Source: Heliocidaris tuberculata (lineage: Eukaryota; Echinodermata; Echinoidea; Camarodonta; Echinometridae). Taken from it: a stretch of 64,000 bases of DNA. How positions within the stretch are numbered: position 1 is the stretch's first letter; the number at the start of each line of letters is the position of its first letter. The notes under the pieces are model-generated. The model did not search any database and was not told the origin of the DNA. It worked only from the letters and a program-made list of their open reading frames with translations. Shown in pieces: positions 63,578 to 64,000 of the stretch. A program made the position numbers and the translations under genes. Location: assembly GCA_025618425.1 (NCBI GenBank), contig CM046836.1:28662140-28726139 (forward strand), read 5' to 3'.

Positions 63578-63920
63578 TAATACTGAATGGCTTGAGTGGA
63601 ATACAAGGGTATTTCGCACAAGCTAATGGGCATATTTCACGAGTTGGCACAAGTGAAATATTTTTCAAGGAGATTGCAATGTACCCTTGTGTCTATATCA
63701 TTATTAATTGTATGAAACATGGTAACTACATTCTCACCACATTTTTGTATTAACTTGTACCTTAAGTCACCAAATTTTTTCCTTATCCTAGCATATTTCA
63801 AGGGCTGCATGTGCACATCCGTTATTAAAAGCCCTTGCATATTTAAAAGCGTATTCACTTTGTACAGGTTCGCATACCCCAAATCATCATAAATTTGAAA
63901 CAGTATTTGATTCCAGTGCA
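63578..63920 (+). mobile_element. Repeat family B copy 2
   Basis: ACTGAATGGCTTGAGTGGAA, ATTTCACGAGTTGGCAC and AAAGCGTATTCACTTTGTA follow the copy at 51075 in order, with more divergence. Confidence 0.68.
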
Positions 63921-63943
63921 TCGTGACTTGGCCGTGAACCAGA

Positions 63944-64000
63944 ATAGCCTGGTGGTTAAGTCGCTGCCCGGCAAGCAGTAGATGACAGGTTCAAATCCCG
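63944..64000 (+). repeat. tRNA-derived SINE head at window edge
   Basis: AGCCTGGTGGTTAAGTCGCT (A-box type) and GGTTCAAATCCC (B box) are 30-35 bases apart, as in a tRNA-headed SINE; cut off by the window end. A true tRNA gene is less likely because an acceptor stem cannot be checked. Confidence 0.55.

Overview
The window is nuclear DNA of an animal: one large spliced gene with GT/AG introns, CA, TC and TTTGA microsatellites, LINEs, tRNA-derived SINEs and many small inverted-repeat transposons. The TACATGTA-rich, AT-rich sequence and the repeat types suggest a marine invertebrate, with an echinoderm such as a sea urchin most plausible. That is inference from style; no species marker was found.

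The only host gene I can support is a plus-strand CLC-7-type lysosomal 2Cl-/H+ exchanger (CLCN7). Nineteen coding exons run from an ATG at 15416 to 63551 and join without a break into 736 codons. The GSGIP, GKEGP, gating glutamate, proton glutamate and GLFIP motifs are all present, followed by CBS domain 1 and the start of CBS domain 2. The last exons, roughly 60-70 residues by comparison with human CLC-7, lie beyond the window. The promoter is not identified.

1-15300 (upstream): inverted-repeat elements, purine and CA tracts, a 7SL/Alu-like segment, a minus-strand LINE fragment, a plus-strand L1/Tx1-like LINE 3' end, a satellite of about 195 bp, and a 1.4 kb palindrome with telomere-like hairpins at both ends. 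15416-63551 (gene): the introns hold nearly all the rest. There are four families of small elements at TTAA targets (piggyBac-like), a mariner-like TIR element, a CR1/jockey-like LINE whose long reading frame lacks a catalytic aspartate, two elements with internal subrepeats, and a 5.76 kb TIR element in intron 6.

The most unusual signal is in the gene itself. Just upstream of three exons (7, 10 and 14) the intron carries a tandem array of degraded copies of that same exon's 3' splice site plus its first 40-65 coding bases. The units are about 70-100 bp. In the exon 10 array three near-perfect decoy acceptors lie within 340 bp of the real one. The ATG of exon 1 also directly follows a triplicated 35 bp unit. 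I do not know a described system that matches this recurring 'acceptor plus exon start' minisatellite pattern.
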